From positions 2,232,001 through 2,296,000 of the forward strand of contig NZ_CP137734.1 in NCBI RefSeq assembly GCF_033406955.1: a DNA stretch of 64,000 nucleotides, given 5' to 3'. Shown one piece after another: positions 41,377 to 50,231 of the stretch. Numbering within the stretch: position 1 is the first letter of the stretch; each line of letters begins with the position of its first letter. Below the pieces are notes generated by a model, which saw nothing but the letters and a program-made list of their open reading frames with translations, did not search any database and had not been told where the DNA came from. The translations under genes were made by a program, and so were the position numbers. This DNA comes from Streptomyces violaceoruber. Lineage in GTDB: Bacteria > Actinomycetota > Actinomycetes > Streptomycetales > Streptomycetaceae.

Positions 41377-44300
41377 ATGGTCAGCTCCGCACACCGAGCC
41401 CTGGACGGCTTCTCACCCGCGACCCGCGGCTGGTTCACGGGGGCCTTCTCCGCACCCACCTCCGCGCAGGCGGGCGCGTGGCAGGCCATCTCGCAGGGCT
41501 CGGACGTCCTGGTGGTCGCCCCCACCGGCTCCGGCAAGACGCTGGCCGCCTTCCTCGCCGCGCTGGACCAGCTGACCTCGACTCCCCCGCCCGCCGACCC
41601 CAAGAAGCGCTGCCGCGTCCTGTACGTCTCCCCGCTGAAGGCCCTGGCCGTCGACGTCGAGCGCAATCTCCGCAGTCCGCTGACCGGCATCCGCCAGGAG
41701 TCCGTGCGCCTCGGCCTGCCCGAGCCCGAGGTCAAGGTCGGCATCCGCTCCGGCGACACCCCGGCCGCCGAGCGCCGTGCCCTGTCCACCCGGCCGCCGG
41801 ACATCCTGATCACCACCCCGGAGTCCCTCTTCCTGATGCTGACGTCGGCCACGCGCGACGCGCTGACCGGCATCGAGACGGTGATCCTGGACGAGGTGCA
41901 CGCGGTCGCGGGCACCAAGCGCGGCGCCCATCTCGCGCTCACCCTGGAGCGGCTGGACGAGCTGCTGCCGAAGCCGGCCCGCCGCATCGGGCTGTCGGCG
42001 ACGGTCCGCCCGGTGGACGAGGTCGCCCGGTTCCTCGCCCCGCGCGGCCGGGTCGAGATCGTCCAGCCGGAGTCGGGCAAGGAGTTCGACCTGTCCGTCG
42101 TCGTCCCCGTAGAGGACCTCGGCGAGCTGGGCGGCTCCCCGGTCGCGGAAGGCAACGAGGGGGCGGAGCGCCCGTCGATCTGGCCGCACGTCGAGGAGCG
42201 GATCACCGACCTGGTCCAGTCGCACCGCTCCACGATCGTCTTCGCCAACTCCCGACGGCTTGCCGAGCGTCTGTGCAACCGGCTCAACGAGATCGCGTAC
42301 GAGCGGGCCACCGGCGAGCCCCTGGACGAGCACCACTCCCCCGCCGAGCTGATGGGCGGCTCGGGCGCCGCCCAGGGCGCCCCGCCCGTGATCGCCCGCG
42401 CCCACCACGGCTCGGTCTCCAAGGAGCAGCGCGCCCTGGTCGAGGAGGACCTCAAGGCGGGGCGGCTGCCCGCCGTCGTCGCGACCTCCAGCCTGGAGCT
42501 GGGCATCGACATGGGCGCCGTCGACCTGGTGGTCCAGGTCGAGTCGCCGCCCTCCGTCGCCTCCGGCCTGCAGCGCGTGGGGCGCGCGGGCCACCAGGTC
42601 GGCGCGGTCTCCACGGGTGTGGTCTTCCCCAAGTACCGCGGCGACCTGGTGCAGTCCGCCGTGGTCACCGAGCGGATGCGCAGCGGCGCCATCGAGGCCC
42701 TGCGGATCCCCGCCAACCCGCTGGACGTGCTGGCCCAGCAGCTGGTGGCGATGACCGCGCTGGACACCTGGCAGGTCGACGACCTCCTCACCACCGTCCG
42801 CCGCGCCGCACCCTTCGCCTCGCTGCCGGAGTCGGCCTTCACCGCCGTCCTGGACATGCTCGCGGGCCGCTACCCGTCCGACGCCTTCGCCGAGCTGCGC
42901 CCGCGCGTGGTGTGGGACCGGGTCGCCGGCACGGTCACCGGCCGCCCGGGGGCGCAGCGGCTCGCCGTGACGTCCGGGGGGACGATTCCCGACCGCGGGC
43001 TCTTCGGGGTGTTCCTCGCCGGGGCCGACCCGAAGAAGGGCGGCGGCCGGGTCGGCGAGCTGGACGAGGAGATGGTGTACGAGTCCCGCGTGGGCGACGT
43101 CTTCACGCTCGGCACCAGTTCCTGGCGGATCGAGGACATCACCCGCGACCGGGTCCTGGTCTCCCCGGCGCCGGGCGTGCCGGGCAGGCTGCCCTTCTGG
43201 AAGGGCGACCAACTGGGCCGCCCCCTGGAGCTGGGCCGCGCGCTGGGCGCGTTCCTGCGCGAGGTCGGCTCCCTGTCCAAGGAGGACGCCCGGCTGCGCC
43301 TGGTCACCGCGGGTCTGGACGCCTGGGCCGCGGACAACGTGCTGTCGTACCTCGACGAACAGCGCGAGGCCTGCGGCCACGTCCCCGACGACCGCACCAT
43401 CGTCGTCGAGCGCTTCCGGGACGAGCTGGGCGACTGGCGGGTCGTGGTCCACTCCCCCTTCGGCGCCCAGGTCCACGCCCCCTGGGCCCTCGCCCTGGGC
43501 GCCCGCCTGTCCGAGCGCTACGGCATGGACGCCCAGGTCATGCACGCCGACGACGGCATCGTGCTGCGCCTGCCGGACGCCGACCTGATGGGCCTTGACT
43601 TCCTCGACCAGGACCCTGCGAAGCCGGGCCTCGAGTACGACGCGGAGAAGGCGCCGGTCGGCGCGGCCGACGTCGTCTTCGACAAGGGCGAGGTCGACCG
43701 GGTCGTCACCGACCAGGTGGGTGGCTCGGCCCTGTTCGCGTCCCGCTTCCGCGAGTGCGCGGCCCGTGCGCTGCTGCTGCCGCGCCGCAGCCCCGGCAAG
43801 CGCACCCCGCTGTGGCAGCAGCGCCAGCGCGCCGCGCAGCTGCTGGAGGTGGCGAGCGAGTACGGCTCGTTCCCGATCGTCCTGGAGGCGGTCCGCGAGT
43901 GCCTCCAGGACGTCTTCGACGTCCCCGGCCTGGTCGAGCTGATGGGCGACGTGGAGACTCGCAAGGTCCGCCTGGTCGAGGTCACCACCCCGGAACCGTC
44001 GCCGTTCGCCCGCTCCCTGCTCTTCGGCTACGTGGCCCAGTTCCTGTACGAGGGCGACTCGCCGCTCGCCGAGCGCCGGGCCGCCGCCCTGTCCCTGGAC
44101 TCGCGGCTGCTGGCCGAGCTGCTCGGCCAGGCGGAGCTGCGCGAGCTGCTCGACGCGGAGGTGCTCACCGAGCTGGAGCGCGAGCTGCAATGGCTCACCG
44201 AGGACCGCCGCATCAAGGATCCCGAGGGCGTCGCCGACCTGCTGCGGATGCTCGGCCCGTTGACGGACGCGGAGCTGGCCGAGCGCGGCGCCGAACCGCA

Positions 44301-46449
44301 GTGGGCGCCCGAGCTGGCCGCGGCCCGCCGCGCGATCAGGGTGCGGATCGCCGGCGCCGACCACTGGGCGGCGATCGAGGACGCGGGCCGTCTGCGCGAC
44401 GCGCTGGGCACGGCGCTGCCCGTCGGTGTGCCGGAGGCCTTCACCGAGCCGGTCAAGGACCCGCTCGGTGACCTCCTCGCCCGCCATGCCCGCACCCACG
44501 GCCCCTTCACGTCGGTCACCGCGGCGGCCCGCTTCGGTCTGGGCGTCGCGGTCACCGAGGGGGCCCTCCAGCGGCTCGCGGGGTCGGGGCGGGTCGTGCA
44601 GGGCGAGTTCCATCCGGCCGGCATCGGCCAGGAGTGGTGCGACGCGACCGTCCTGCGCAGGCTGCGCCGCCGTTCCCTGGCCGCGCTCCGGCACGAGCTG
44701 GAGCCGGTGGCACCGGCCGCGCTCGGCCAGTTCCTCCCCCAGTGGCAGCACATCGGCAAGGGGCACACGCTGCGCGGCATCGACGGGCTGGTCCGCGCCG
44801 TCGAGCAGTTGCAGGGCGCCTCCGTGCCCGCCTCCGCCCTGGAGAAGCTGGTGCTGCCCTCCCGCGTGGCGCACTACAACCCCGCGATGCTGGACGAGCT
44901 GACGGCCGCCGGTGAGGTGGTGTGGGCCGGGGCGGGGTCACTGCCCGGCAAGGACGGCTGGGTCTCCCTCTACCTCGCGGACGCGGCCCCGCTGCTCCTG
45001 CCGCCCCCACACCCCCTGGAGACGACCGCCCTGCACGAGTCCGTCCTGAGCACGCTCTCGGGCGGATACGGCTTGTTCTTCCGCCAGATCGCCGACCAGG
45101 TCCGCGCCACTACCCACCCGGAGGCCACCGATCCGCAGCTGGCCGACGCCCTGTGGGACCTGGCCTGGTCCGGGCGGCTGACCAACGACACACTGGCACC
45201 CCTGCGCTCCGTGCTGGGCTCCGGCCGCACCGCGGGTTCCACGGCCCACCGTGCCAAGCGCGCGGTGCCGCGCGGCCGGTACGGCTCGTTGACGGCCGCC
45301 GCCCGCCCGGCGTCCCGCACCGGCCCGCCGACGGTCGCGGGCCGCTGGTCGCTGCTGCCCGACCGCGAGGCCGACGGCACCGTGCGGGCCCATGCCCTGG
45401 CCCGCACGCTGCTCGACCGGCACGGCGTGGTGACCCGCGGCGCCGTCGCCGCGGAGGGCGTCGAGGGCGGCTTCTCGGCGGTGTACCGGATCCTGGCCGC
45501 GTTCGAGGAGAGCGGCCAGGCCCGCCGCGGTTACGTGGTGGAGGGGCTCGGCGCGGCACAGTTCGCCATGGAGGGCGCCGTGGACCGGTTGCGCGCGGTG
45601 GCCAACGCACGCGAGCGCGGTGATGGCCCGGCCGGGCCGGAGGACTTCCCGCGCGACGGCTCCGCGAACCGCCGCGGGACCGTTGGCTCCGCGAACGGAT
45701 CGGGGCCCGAGGGTTCCGCGCCCCGGCCCGGGACCGGCGGCCCCGCCGGACCTCACGACTCCCCCGGCCCCGCCGACGACTCCTCCCTCGACCCCCTCGC
45801 CCCCTTCGACCCCCAGGACCCCTTCGGCGACATCGGCGCCGGCCGCCCCTCCGACGATGTCTTCGCCGACCCCGACGGTCTGGGGCGTTCACCCTCCCGG
45901 GGCGACTACATCTCACCTCGCGACTACGCCGAGCCGGGCGCCGGCGGCCCGCGCGGGGGCGGCGGTCCGCGCGGGGGCGGCGCGCACGGCCGCTCCGAGG
46001 GCCCGCGCGGCGGGTACGACACCGGTTTCCCCGGCCGTCGCGACCGCGCCTCCGTCGGTCCGCGGGCCGTCGTACTGGCCGCCGCCGACCCGGCGAACGC
46101 TTACGGTGCGGCCCTCGGCTGGCCCGAACCGCCGGCCGGTGCCACGCACAAGCCCGGTCGCAAGGCGGGCTCCCTGGTGGTGCTCGTCGAGGGCGAACCG
46201 GCGCTCTACATGGAGCGCGGCGGCAAGACCCTGCTGCTGTGGCCCTCTGACCCGGACCGGCTGCCCACCGAGGACCCACGGCTGCGAGCCGCCGCCGAAG
46301 CGCTCGCGGAGGCCGCCCGCGCCGGTTCCCTCGGCACGGTCACGGTGGAGCGGGTCAACGGCACGGCGGCCCTGACGTCCCCGTTCGGCCCCCTCCTGGA
46401 GGGGGCGGGGTTCATCGCCACCCCGCGCGGTCTGCGCATCAGGGCGTGA
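41377..46449 (+). CDS. lhr: Lhr-type ATP-dependent DNA helicase
   Basis: 1690 residues from ATG 41377. Superfamily 2 helicase: Q-motif region FSAPTSAQAGAWQAI, Walker A APTGSGKT ending at Thr55, DEVH box at 172-175, SATVRP (motif III), and RVGRAGHQ (motif VI). It continues into the Lhr winged-helix, beta-barrel and long C-terminal domains. The mycobacterial Lhr is a 3'-to-5' translocase/helicase induced by DNA damage. The protein carries a ~145-residue low-complexity Pro/Gly/Asp-rich insertion (about 1414-1557) before the final conserved domain. The ATG has GGAG too close for normal initiation, consistent with leaderless translation. nei follows 18 nt after the stop. Confidence 0.94.
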   Translation: MVSSAHRALDGFSPATRGWFTGAFSAPTSAQAGAWQAISQGSDVLVVAPTGSGKTLAAFLAALDQLTSTPPPADPKKRCRVLYVSPLKALAVDVERNLRSPLTGIRQESVRLGLPEPEVKVGIRSGDTPAAERRALSTRPPDILITTPESLFLMLTSATRDALTGIETVILDEVHAVAGTKRGAHLALTLERLDELLPKPARRIGLSATVRPVDEVARFLAPRGRVEIVQPESGKEFDLSVVVPVEDLGELGGSPVAEGNEGAERPSIWPHVEERITDLVQSHRSTIVFANSRRLAERLCNRLNEIAYERATGEPLDEHHSPAELMGGSGAAQGAPPVIARAHHGSVSKEQRALVEEDLKAGRLPAVVATSSLELGIDMGAVDLVVQVESPPSVASGLQRVGRAGHQVGAVSTGVVFPKYRGDLVQSAVVTERMRSGAIEALRIPANPLDVLAQQLVAMTALDTWQVDDLLTTVRRAAPFASLPESAFTAVLDMLAGRYPSDAFAELRPRVVWDRVAGTVTGRPGAQRLAVTSGGTIPDRGLFGVFLAGADPKKGGGRVGELDEEMVYESRVGDVFTLGTSSWRIEDITRDRVLVSPAPGVPGRLPFWKGDQLGRPLELGRALGAFLREVGSLSKEDARLRLVTAGLDAWAADNVLSYLDEQREACGHVPDDRTIVVERFRDELGDWRVVVHSPFGAQVHAPWALALGARLSERYGMDAQVMHADDGIVLRLPDADLMGLDFLDQDPAKPGLEYDAEKAPVGAADVVFDKGEVDRVVTDQVGGSALFASRFRECAARALLLPRRSPGKRTPLWQQRQRAAQLLEVASEYGSFPIVLEAVRECLQDVFDVPGLVELMGDVETRKVRLVEVTTPEPSPFARSLLFGYVAQFLYEGDSPLAERRAAALSLDSRLLAELLGQAELRELLDAEVLTELERELQWLTEDRRIKDPEGVADLLRMLGPLTDAELAERGAEPQWAPELAAARRAIRVRIAGADHWAAIEDAGRLRDALGTALPVGVPEAFTEPVKDPLGDLLARHARTHGPFTSVTAAARFGLGVAVTEGALQRLAGSGRVVQGEFHPAGIGQEWCDATVLRRLRRRSLAALRHELEPVAPAALGQFLPQWQHIGKGHTLRGIDGLVRAVEQLQGASVPASALEKLVLPSRVAHYNPAMLDELTAAGEVVWAGAGSLPGKDGWVSLYLADAAPLLLPPPHPLETTALHESVLSTLSGGYGLFFRQIADQVRATTHPEATDPQLADALWDLAWSGRLTNDTLAPLRSVLGSGRTAGSTAHRAKRAVPRGRYGSLTAAARPASRTGPPTVAGRWSLLPDREADGTVRAHALARTLLDRHGVVTRGAVAAEGVEGGFSAVYRILAAFEESGQARRGYVVEGLGAAQFAMEGAVDRLRAVANARERGDGPAGPEDFPRDGSANRRGTVGSANGSGPEGSAPRPGTGGPAGPHDSPGPADDSSLDPLAPFDPQDPFGDIGAGRPSDDVFADPDGLGRSPSRGDYISPRDYAEPGAGGPRGGGGPRGGGAHGRSEGPRGGYDTGFPGRRDRASVGPRAVVLAAADPANAYGAALGWPEPPAGATHKPGRKAGSLVVLVEGEPALYMERGGKTLLLWPSDPDRLPTEDPRLRAAAEALAEAARAGSLGTVTVERVNGTAALTSPFGPLLEGAGFIATPRGLRIRA

Positions 46450-46467
46450 CCCTGTCACCCTTGAGTC

Positions 46468-47298
46468 ATGCCCGAAGGAGACACGGTCTGGCAGGCGGCG
46501 CGACGGCTGCACGACGCCCTCGCGGGCCGGGTGCTGACCCGCAGCGACTTCCGCGTCCCCCGGTACGCCACGGTCGACCTCACCGGCCGCACCGTCCTGG
46601 ACGTCACCCCGCGCGGCAAGCATCTGCTGACCCGTGTCGAGGGCGGCCTGACGGTCCACTCGCACCTGCGGATGGACGGCTCCTGGAAGGTGTTCGCGCC
46701 CGGGCAGCGCTGGAGCGGCGGCCCGGCGCACCAGATCAGGGTGATCCTCGGCACCGCCGACCGCACGGCCGTCGGCTACCGCCTCCCGGTGCTGGACATC
46801 CTGCGCACCGCCGAGGAGCAGCGCGCCGTCGGCCATCTGGGCCCCGACCTGCTCGGCCCCGACTGGGACCCGGAGCGGGCCCTGGACAACCTGCGCGCGG
46901 ACCCGCCCCGCGCGCTCGGTGAGGCCCTGCTCGACCAGCGCAATCTCGCCGGCATCGGCAACGTCTACAAGAGCGAGCTGTGCTTCCTGCTCGGCGTCAC
47001 CCCCTGGCTGCCGGTGGGCGAACTGCCCGCCGACCGGGCCGCGCGGCTGCCCACGCTCGCCAAGAAGCTCCTGGAGGCCAACCGCGACCGCCCGGTCCGC
47101 CGCACGACGGGCCTGCGCGGCCAGGACCTGTTCGTGTACGGCCGGGCTCCCCGCCCCTGCCTGCGCTGCGGCACGTCGGTCCGGGTGGCCGACCAGGGCG
47201 ACGGCTCCCGTGAGCGCCCCACGTACTGGTGCCCGACCTGCCAGGCGGGGCCCGCACCGCGTCCGGGCGGCCGGACGGGCGTCCGGCCACGACGCTGA
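46468..47298 (+). CDS. nei: endonuclease VIII-type DNA glycosylase (Nei/Nei2)
   Basis: 276 residues. Catalytic N-terminus MPEGD (Pro1, Glu2 after Met removal), conserved Lys51 (PRGKHLL), H2TH motif DQRNLAGIGNVYKSE, and a C4 zinc finger with Cys231, Cys234, Cys255 and Cys258. It excises oxidised pyrimidines and cleaves abasic sites. It is 18 nt downstream of lhr and must share its damage-inducible promoter, giving a two-gene repair operon. The C-terminal ~15 residues after the finger are Arg/Gly-rich. Confidence 0.93.
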   Translation: MPEGDTVWQAARRLHDALAGRVLTRSDFRVPRYATVDLTGRTVLDVTPRGKHLLTRVEGGLTVHSHLRMDGSWKVFAPGQRWSGGPAHQIRVILGTADRTAVGYRLPVLDILRTAEEQRAVGHLGPDLLGPDWDPERALDNLRADPPRALGEALLDQRNLAGIGNVYKSELCFLLGVTPWLPVGELPADRAARLPTLAKKLLEANRDRPVRRTTGLRGQDLFVYGRAPRPCLRCGTSVRVADQGDGSRERPTYWCPTCQAGPAPRPGGRTGVRPRR

Positions 47299-47335
47299 GC
47301 GAGCCACCCCGGGAAGGCCGCGGGCCGGACGGGTC

Positions 47336-47821
47336 CTAGGCGGCGAGCAGAGCGTCCATCTGGCCGGCCGCCTCGCGCAGGCCCTCCGCCATGCCCATCG
47401 TCATGAGCTGCTCCATCTGCTCCCGGGTGTCGAAGACCGCCCGCATCTCCATGCGGGTGCCGCCGTCGCGCTCGGTGAGCGTCACCCGGTTCGCGGTCGT
47501 CGGCATCGCGGCGTTCGGCACCCCGTCCTCGTCGGCGAATCCGTCCGTGAACTCCAGCGACCTCGGGGCGTCGACCGTGGCCACCCGCCACCAGCCCCGG
47601 AACTTCTCGCCTTCCGGGCCGGTCATGAAGTACGTGACGTCTCCGCCCGGCGTCAGATCGTGCTCCTCCACCGTCGCCGGGTAGGCCGGCGGCCCCCACC
47701 AGCGCTCCAGCTGCCGGGGATCGGACCACAGCTGCCACACCCGTTCCACCGGAGCGGCGAAGTCGGCGACCAGGGTGAGGGTCAGGTTGTCGAGATCCTT
47801 GTCCAGGCTGGTGACACTCAT
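47336..47821 (-). CDS. SRPBCC/AHSA1-domain protein
   Basis: 161 residues. The AHSA1-like START-fold pattern is clear: ADFAAPVERVWQLWSDPRQLERWWGP, GDVTYFMTGPEG, GWWRVATVDAPRSLEFTDGF and the C-terminal helix MAEGLREAAGQMDALLA. Genes for this fold are often paired with ArsR-type repressors, as here: its start codon overlaps the repressor stop by 4 nt (ATGA). The ligand is unknown. Confidence 0.9.
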   Translation of the reverse strand: MSVTSLDKDLDNLTLTLVADFAAPVERVWQLWSDPRQLERWWGPPAYPATVEEHDLTPGGDVTYFMTGPEGEKFRGWWRVATVDAPRSLEFTDGFADEDGVPNAAMPTTANRVTLTERDGGTRMEMRAVFDTREQMEQLMTMGMAEGLREAAGQMDALLAA

Positions 47822-48207
47822 CGGCTCTGTCCTTCCGTCGGTTGCCGCGCTGCGGATCCGGCCTCCGGCGCCTCGGCGAGCAGACCGGACATCCGCTCCA
47901 CCCGTCCGCGCCAGGCGGCCTCCAGTTCGTCCAGGGCACGGCGGGCCCGGCCCAGGGCGTCGGGATCGGTCCGCACGAGCTGCTCCCGTCCGCAGCGCTC
48001 CTTGACCACGAGACCGGCCCGCTCCAGTACCGCGACGTGCTTCTGCACCGCGGCGAAGCTCATCGGATAGGCCTCGGCCAGCCGGGACACCGACAGGTCG
48101 TCCCGCACGCAGCGGCGCAGGATGTCGCGGCGGGTCAGGTCGGCCAGGGCCTGGAACAGGCGGTCCGTACCCGCTTCCGCCTCTTCGACCACTTCATCTA
48201 CAACCAT
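47818..48207 (-). CDS. ArsR-family winged-helix repressor of the SRPBCC gene
   Basis: 129 residues from ATG 48207. Helix-turn-helix pattern DRLFQALADLTRRDILRRCV, LAEAYPMSFAAVQKHVAVLERAGLV, VKERCGREQLVR. It has no metal-binding CxC motif of the classical SmtB/ArsR sensors, so it likely senses an organic signal or acts with its partner protein. No ribosome binding site precedes the ATG; a TAACGT -10-like box lies 8 nt upstream, so a leaderless start is likely. A palindrome covers the start codon. Confidence 0.88.
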   Translation of the reverse strand: MVVDEVVEEAEAGTDRLFQALADLTRRDILRRCVRDDLSVSRLAEAYPMSFAAVQKHVAVLERAGLVVKERCGREQLVRTDPDALGRARRALDELEAAWRGRVERMSGLLAEAPEAGSAARQPTEGQSR

Positions 48208-48216
48208 TTGGTTGTA
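48199..48216. promoter_or_regulatory. palindromic operator overlapping the arsR start codon
   Basis: TACAACCA-TT-TGGTTGTA, 8-bp perfect arms with a 2-bp centre. It includes the start codon and abuts the -10-like box, ideal for autorepression by the ArsR-type protein. Confidence 0.75.
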
Positions 48217-48247
48217 CGTTACGCCTCCAGGCACCCGCCGTAAAGGG

Positions 48248-48514
48248 TCAGCGCCCGTCCGGGAGGGTCGTGGCCGCTCCCCGCGTCCGCGCCCCGCGCA
48301 GGGCCCGTCGCCACCGTCCGGCTCCCAGCGCCCCGGCGGCCCGGCGCCGTGGCACACAGTGCACCGGCAGCACGCTCAGCCCCCAGCCGCCGACCGCGAC
48401 CGCCCCTTCGAGGACCCCGGCGCCGGGCTCCAGCGCCAGGCGCAGCACGGCCCACCACCACAGCACGCCGAGGCCCAGCGCGGCCGCCCGGCGAGCCGTC
48501 CGCGCCGAGACCAT
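48248..48514 (-). CDS. small membrane protein of unknown function
   Basis: 88 residues from ATG 48514, 6 nt after the dpsB stop. Two hydrophobic segments (about 12-28 and 34-50) are flanked by Arg-rich stretches, and the C-terminus is Arg/Gly/Ala-rich. Probably co-transcribed with dpsB. No family recognised; coding status rests on the tight spacing and the membrane-like profile. Confidence 0.5.
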   Translation of the reverse strand: MVSARTARRAAALGLGVLWWWAVLRLALEPGAGVLEGAVAVGGWGLSVLPVHCVPRRRAAGALGAGRWRRALRGARTRGAATTLPDGR

Positions 48515-48520
48515 CCCGCG

Positions 48521-48991
48521 TCATCCGTTTTCGGCCTGGAACATCCAGTGCTGCTTCTCGAGATCGGCCGTGATCTGGATGAAGATGTCCTGGCTCACGG
48601 GGTCGGGCTCACCGCTCGCCGCGATCCGCTCACGCATGCGCCCGATCACCGCGCCCAGTGCGTCCACGACGGTCTGGACGGCGGTGGTGTCGTCGACCCA
48701 GCCCTCGGGGGTCACGTCGATGCCGCTGCCGACGGCGACCGTCGCGGCCCGCCCGTCCGGGGAGACGCCGAGCGCCGAGGCACGTTCCGCCACCGTGTCC
48801 GAGTGCGTGCGGGCGGTGCCGACGAGTTCGTCCAGCTGGAGGTGTACGGAGCGGAAGCGCGGGCCGACCACGTTCCAGTGGATCTGCTTCGCCACCAGGG
48901 CCAGGTCGACCAGGTCGACGAGAGCGCCCTGCAACGCCTCGGAGACGGTCTTCAGGTCCGCGTCGGACAACGGGCTCTTCACGACGTACAT
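48521..48991 (-). CDS. dpsB: Dps-family ferritin-like DNA-protection protein
   Basis: 156 residues from ATG 48991, with GGAGG 5 nt upstream. The Dps ferroxidase motif is intact: KQIHWNVVGPRFRSVHLQLDEL with HSDTVAERASALG supplying ligands at the dimer interface. It forms dodecamers that bind iron and protect DNA. The position next to clgR in the ftsK-recA region corresponds to dpsB of S. coelicolor, one of three dps genes there. It lacks long N- or C-terminal tails. Confidence 0.9.
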   Translation of the reverse strand: MYVVKSPLSDADLKTVSEALQGALVDLVDLALVAKQIHWNVVGPRFRSVHLQLDELVGTARTHSDTVAERASALGVSPDGRAATVAVGSGIDVTPEGWVDDTTAVQTVVDALGAVIGRMRERIAASGEPDPVSQDIFIQITADLEKQHWMFQAENG

Positions 48992-49195
48992 CCACGCCTC
49001 CGTCGGTTCGCCCCCCGGCCATCTCCTTCCACGATGACCGCCCCCACACGGACCGGCAAACCGGCGGCGGCACCGCTGAGAGCCCTTCACACCCGCACGC
49101 CGGACACCTCCGGGCATGCGAAAACCCCGACCTCGTCGCTCCGGATCTCCGGAGCGCCCCTGGCCGGGGCCTCACACGCACACGTTCTCGGGCGC

Positions 49196-49576
49196 TCAGG
49201 CGGCGACGACGTCCACTGCCTCGGCGGGCGCCTTGATGGTCACCCGTTCCGGTGGCACACCGGTCACCGACACGGAACCCAGCATCGGACGCACCGGTGC
49301 CGGTACGGTCTCGCTGGGCGTCGCCGCGGCGGACCGGGCCAGCTCGGCAAGGGCGAGCTCGTCGCTCACTTCACGCATGAGCTCGGACATCCGTACGTCC
49401 AGCGCGTCGCAGATGGCGGAGAGCAGCTCGGAAGAAGCCTCCTTCTGCCCCCGCTCCACCTCGGAGAGATAGCCGAGTGAGACTCGGGCGGACGAGGAGA
49501 CTTCGCGCAGAGTACGGCCCTGGCGTTGGCGCTGCCGACGCAGCACGTCACCCAGCAGGCGACGGAGCAGAATCAT
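49196..49576 (-). CDS. clgR: transcriptional activator ClgR (clp gene regulator)
   Basis: 126 residues from ATG 49576, with AGGAGGGAG upstream. An XRE-type helix-turn-helix occupies about 8-65 ([19 protein letters not shown], then [21 protein letters not shown]). The protein ends AVDVVAA: the C-terminal Ala-Ala is the degron through which ClgR is degraded by ClpP, the protease it activates. The location just downstream of pgsA-cinA matches ClgR in mycobacteria (Rv2745c) and Streptomyces. It controls clp, lon and related protein quality-control genes. Confidence 0.92.
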   Translation of the reverse strand: MILLRRLLGDVLRRQRQRQGRTLREVSSSARVSLGYLSEVERGQKEASSELLSAICDALDVRMSELMREVSDELALAELARSAAATPSETVPAPVRPMLGSVSVTGVPPERVTIKAPAEAVDVVAA

Positions 49577-49685
49577 CGGTGGCTCCCTCCTCGGACCGTG
49601 TAACCGCATCCTTCACGCCCCACCGTACCGCCTCGCGCCGCGGCCGTGCGGGGAGCGATGTCGTGTTCACTCAGGGCTGCAAACA

Positions 49686-50231
49686 TCAAAACCCCCCGTT
49701 CCGTTCCGTATCCTGTGCCCGCTCATTCCCGGTCTGTTCGCTCGCAAGCTCCCTCAAAAGAAGTGCGAGTACGCTCTGTACACTCTCCATACGAATTTCC
49801 GCGCGGTCGCCGTTCAACCGCAGCGCCTCCACTTTTCCGCCATCGGCGCAACCCTGCTCGGCCCTGAAGGGCCCGTCCACGGCGACGAAAACCGTCCCCA
49901 CGGGCTGCCCGTCCTGCGGGTCCGGACCGGCGACGCCCGTCGTCGCGATGCCCCAGTCGGCGCCCAGCGCCGTGCGTACGCCTGCCGCCATCTGGGCGGC
50001 GACCTGCGCATCCACCGCTCCGCGCGCCGCGAGCAGCTCGCCGTCGACGCCGAGCAGCTCCCGCTTCAGCTCCGTCGCGTACGCGGTGACGGAGCCCCGG
50101 AAGGCCTTGGACGCCCCGGGGACCGCCGTGAGCGTGGCAGCGACCATGCCACCCGTCAGTGACTCGGCGACCGCGAGGGTCTCGCCCCTGACCGTGAGTA
50201 GTCGCACCACGTCGGCGGCCGTGGAACTCAA
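49686..50231 (-). CDS. cinA: CinA C-terminal domain protein (NMN amidohydrolase, PncC-like)
   Basis: 181 residues from TTG 50231, overlapping the pgsA stop by 4 nt (TTGA). Only the C-terminal CinA domain is present: LAVAESLTGGMVAATLTAVPGAS, GSVTAYATELKRELL, GVRTALGADWGIATTGVAGPDP and PVGTVFVAV. This domain deamidates nicotinamide mononucleotide. The single-domain form is normal for Streptomyces. It is part of the coupled run rimO-pgsA-cinA. Confidence 0.92.
   Translation of the reverse strand: MSSTAADVVRLLTVRGETLAVAESLTGGMVAATLTAVPGASKAFRGSVTAYATELKRELLGVDGELLAARGAVDAQVAAQMAAGVRTALGADWGIATTGVAGPDPQDGQPVGTVFVAVDGPFRAEQGCADGGKVEALRLNGDRAEIRMESVQSVLALLLRELASEQTGNERAQDTERNGGF

Noticed and set aside
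41413..44874. A 1153-codon open frame on the minus strand opposite lhr
   Set aside because: Composition is the usual shadow type (Gln/Gly/Arg/Ala-rich, no domains), and codon-position GC bias supports lhr on the plus strand.
47336..47821. SRPBCC protein as the toxin partner of the MT0933-type antitoxin
   Set aside because: It is 31 kb away, paired with its own ArsR-type regulator, and shows an AHSA1-like pattern.
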